A stretch of 64,000 nt of DNA, from assembly GCF_009720385.1 (NCBI RefSeq), contig NZ_WARX01000014.1, positions 186,001-250,000 on the forward strand. The letters run 5' to 3'. A program made the position numbers and the translations under genes. The notes below the pieces were generated by a model, which was given only the letters and a program-made list of their open reading frames with translations, had not been told where the DNA came from and searched no databases. The stretch is from Catellatospora vulcania. GTDB lineage: Bacteria; Actinomycetota; Actinomycetes; Mycobacteriales; Micromonosporaceae. This document shows, piece after piece, positions 63,561 to 64,000 of this stretch. The number at the start of each line of letters is the position of its first letter. The first letter of the stretch is position 1.

Positions 63561-63845
63561 TCAGAGGGGGCCGCGGCCGGCGCGGAGGATGAGCAGGGCG
63601 AGCTGGGTGCCGTCGGGGCCGAGCTCGGCGCGGAAGCGGTCCATGATCTCGCGCTCGCGGCTGAGCACCAGGCGGGTGCCGCCGGAGGCGACGCGGGTCT
63701 TGCCGACCTGCTGCGAGATCGCGGCACGCTCCTGCCACAGCGCGATGAGGGTGGCGTCGATCTGGTCGATGCGTTCGCGCATCGAGCTGATCTCGGTGGC
63801 TGCCTCCGGCGCGGCGGTGCCGGTCTCGTGGGCGATGGCGCTCAT
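63561..63845 (-). CDS. Chorismate mutase (AroQ type)
   Basis: A 94-aa helical enzyme converting chorismate to prephenate for phenylalanine and tyrosine synthesis. The start at 63845 (MSAIAHETG) follows GAGGAGTCCC. The AroQ pattern is present: ISSMRERIDQIDATLIALWQ with the active-site arginine, ERAAISQQVGKTR with the lysine, and the late SREREIMDRFRAEL helix. It stands alone at the right edge; the upstream minus-strand leader holds a strong hairpin. Confidence 0.9.
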   Translation of the reverse strand: MSAIAHETGTAAPEAATEISSMRERIDQIDATLIALWQERAAISQQVGKTRVASGGTRLVLSREREIMDRFRAELGPDGTQLALLILRAGRGPL

Positions 63846-63892
63846 GTGGGACTCCTCAGTGGGATTGTCGCTCACCAGTGGCCGGGGCAAGG

Positions 63893-63927
63893 CGAAAGCC
63901 CCGGGCTCTGGGAGCCCGGGGCTTTCG
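63893..63927. terminator. Strong hairpin in the leader of the chorismate mutase gene
   Basis: A 16-bp perfect stem (cgaaagccccgggctc, 63893-63908, complement 63912-63927) with a 3-base loop, 48 bases upstream of the chorismate mutase start. It could be the terminator of a gene beyond the window or an attenuator of this gene. The remaining 73 bases to the window end show no gene. Confidence 0.7.
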
Positions 63928-64000
63928 TGAGGTCTGTGTGCTCAGGCGCGACCCACGGCTGCCGGGTTCCCGGAGCCATAGGTAAACGAGCACGCCTGGT

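Noticed and set aside
63928-64000. tRNA gene at the right edge (gggttcccgg resembles a T-arm)
   Set aside because: The loop lacks the GTTCRANYC pattern and no acceptor or anticodon stem can be drawn.

Overview
The window is a contiguous chromosomal piece of a very GC-rich actinomycete. Gene content and order (rplM-rpsI-glmM, groES-groEL1 with a His-rich GroEL1 tail, whiB3, a bldM-like regulator, guaB-guaB3, a cholesterol-oxidase-like GMC enzyme, guaA) are actinobacterial. The repeated gagcgcagcgag cassettes and long intergenic palindromes suggest the family Micromonosporaceae; this assignment is inference. Nearly all genes are core or housekeeping. I see no prophage, insertion sequence, CRISPR array, rRNA, recognisable tRNA or secondary-metabolite cluster.

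Layout. 1-5.2 kb: ribosomal proteins L13 (cut by the window edge) and S9, then amino-sugar genes glmM and glmS around a small MmpS-like membrane protein. 5.2-7.3 kb: a type VII secretion-like pair (EspC/WXG-like protein plus WXG-DUF1023 hydrolase), followed by an intergenic cluster of five DnaA boxes. 7.4-17.4 kb: amidohydrolase, acpS, nnr (NAD(P)HX repair), tsaE, an alpha/beta hydrolase, alr, tsaB-rimI-tsaD (tRNA t6A synthesis). 17.5-24.6 kb: Tat-exported PhoD phosphatase, HAD hydrolase, a heterodimeric ABC exporter with complementary degeneration of its ATPase sites, and an orphan Dam-type DNA methylase. 24.7-29.1 kb: a ROK-regulated sugar ABC importer. 29.6-34.8 kb: ybaK, a THUMP-like methyltransferase and the CIRCE-controlled groES-groEL1 operon. 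34.9-48.6 kb: a membrane-bound molybdenum oxidoreductase, whiB3, bldM-like gene, DUF5319, guaB, guaB3, M1 lipoprotein peptidase, GMC oxidase, two membrane proteins, a DUF3152 lipoprotein, guaA. 48.7-53.9 kb: two tandem double-Nudix proteins, pssA and psd (phosphatidylethanolamine synthesis), a small membrane protein. 53.9-57.3 kb: divergent PspC/LiaF-type protein and PspC-fused histidine kinase with its LuxR-type response regulator. 57.6-63.3 kb: a complete dipeptide ABC importer operon, then chorismate mutase.

The least explained material lies between genes. First, several consecutive gene pairs are bridged by very short ORFs (12-70 codons) that overlap the upstream stop and the downstream start by NTGA at both ends; most encode variants of a SERSER...ADERSEEKA peptide, and their DNA supplies the downstream Shine-Dalgarno sequence. 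They look like a spreading translational-coupling cassette. Second, at least three families of 60-65 bp dispersed palindromes occur in two copies each, plus two single long palindromes; two copies supply the stop codon of a neighbouring gene, and most carry GATC. Together with the DnaA-box cluster and the ABC exporter these are the parts most worth follow-up.
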